DNA of 64,000 bases from Microbacterium sp. B35-30 (lineage in GTDB: Bacteria; Actinomycetota; Actinomycetes; Actinomycetales; Microbacteriaceae): contig NZ_MWLQ01000008.1 of NCBI RefSeq assembly GCF_010634855.1, forward strand, positions 31,905 through 95,904, written 5' to 3'. Below are positions 63,757 to 64,000 of the stretch, in pieces; positions within the stretch are counted from its first letter, which is position 1; each line of letters starts with the position of its first letter. Both the position numbers and the translations under genes were made by a program. Below the pieces are notes generated by a model, which searched no databases, was not told the DNA's origin, and saw only the letters and a list, made by a program, of their open reading frames with translations.

Positions 63757-64000
63757 CGGTCGCCTCCTTCGTCGTGGCGGGCGTCGGCCCAGTGGACGGA
63801 GTCGGCATCCTCGTGGTCGGTCGGCGGGGGGACGGATGCCGCGTCCGGCGCCGATGCGGCAGGCTCAGGCGCATCTTCGGCCGCGTCTGCGGAGGGCTGG
63901 GGTGCCGACTCTTCGGGCAAGGCGTGGGCGTCGGGCTCGGGAGCAGCGGCGGGTTCTGAGGCCCATGACTCGGGCTCGGGCTCGGGCTCAGCGTTGGGTT
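63753..64000 (-). CDS. C-terminal tail of the preceding reverse-strand gene, probably an ABC ATPase (partial)
   Basis: The reverse frame ending at TGA 63755-63753 is open to the right edge. The visible ~81 residues are low-complexity and acidic: PNAEPEPEPESWASEPAAAP, then DAHALPEESAPQPS, ending SVHWADARHDEGGDR. No domain is visible. Coupling to an ABC-2 permease makes an ATPase with a Pro/Glu/Ala-rich tail the likely identity, by context only. Confidence 0.6.
   Translation of the reverse strand, partial: PNAEPEPEPESWASEPAAAPEPDAHALPEESAPQPSADAAEDAPEPAASAPDAASVPPPTDHEDADSVHWADARHDEGGDR

Noticed and set aside
62093..63874. Reverse open frame continuing upstream of fbiC through the tandem repeat and the permease gene
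   Set aside because: It crosses the PH-like gene antisense and the permease in another frame; no domain matches, and FbiC is full length without it.

Overview
The window is high-GC DNA (about 70 percent by eye) with dense, short-spaced genes, frequent GTG starts and 4-base ATGA/GTGA overlaps, actinobacterial protein families and no insertion sequence. Codon habits, the recurrent GGATGCC word, a glyS of the single-chain actinobacterial type, coenzyme F420 genes and a dispersed GGTCGTTGAGCGAGCG repeat suggest Microbacteriaceae, probably Microbacterium or a close relative. This is inference from sequence; no 16S gene is present.

1-13717 is a catabolic region. The end of a dipeptide/oligosaccharide-type ABC importer (permease fused to ATPase, then a second ATPase) is followed by a LysR regulator divergent from a quercetin-2,3-dioxygenase-like cupin and an alpha/beta hydrolase. 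Next come an IclR regulator with a carboxymuconolactone-decarboxylase-like protein, divergent from a tight series: esterase, two SDR dehydrogenases, two FAH-family hydrolases and a GH78 alpha-L-rhamnosidase. The set fits import and breakdown of plant rhamnosides, possibly flavonol glycosides. 13718-24600 is mixed: a POT peptide transporter, an FAD oxidoreductase, a DHA2-type exporter, an acetyltransferase, a repeat array, an SDR, a cyclase-family hydrolase, menC and a lipoprotein.

24772-31092 encodes a 2106-residue secreted protein joining a CE12-type rhamnogalacturonan acetylesterase to a PL11 rhamnogalacturonan lyase. 31540-35911 carries a substrate-binding/VWA lipoprotein, a membrane protein and glyS. 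36114-37558 is a TetR/SDR divergent pair with a well-formed promoter and operator. 37891-41678 is a large secreted subtilase whose signal peptide and mature part lie in different frames, behind LacI/CelR-like palindromes.

41783-49956 has two small cytosolic genes and a four-gene FtsX-type ABC exporter. 50026-53825 has heme genes (hemY, hemD) around three small membrane proteins. 53833-62092 is the F420 region: cofD forward, then on the reverse strand fbiC, a Baeyer-Villiger-type monooxygenase, fgd and cofC, each overlapping the next by 4 bases. The CofH half of FbiC lacks the radical-SAM cysteine motif. The window ends with a PH-like hypothetical protein, an 82-bp tandem repeat and an ABC permease with the tail of its probable ATPase.

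Two dispersed repeat families run through the window. They lie between genes, supply stop codons, and are also translated in frame within loops or linkers of at least four proteins. Several genes have a TANNNT box exactly 6 bases before the start codon, suggesting leaderless mRNAs.
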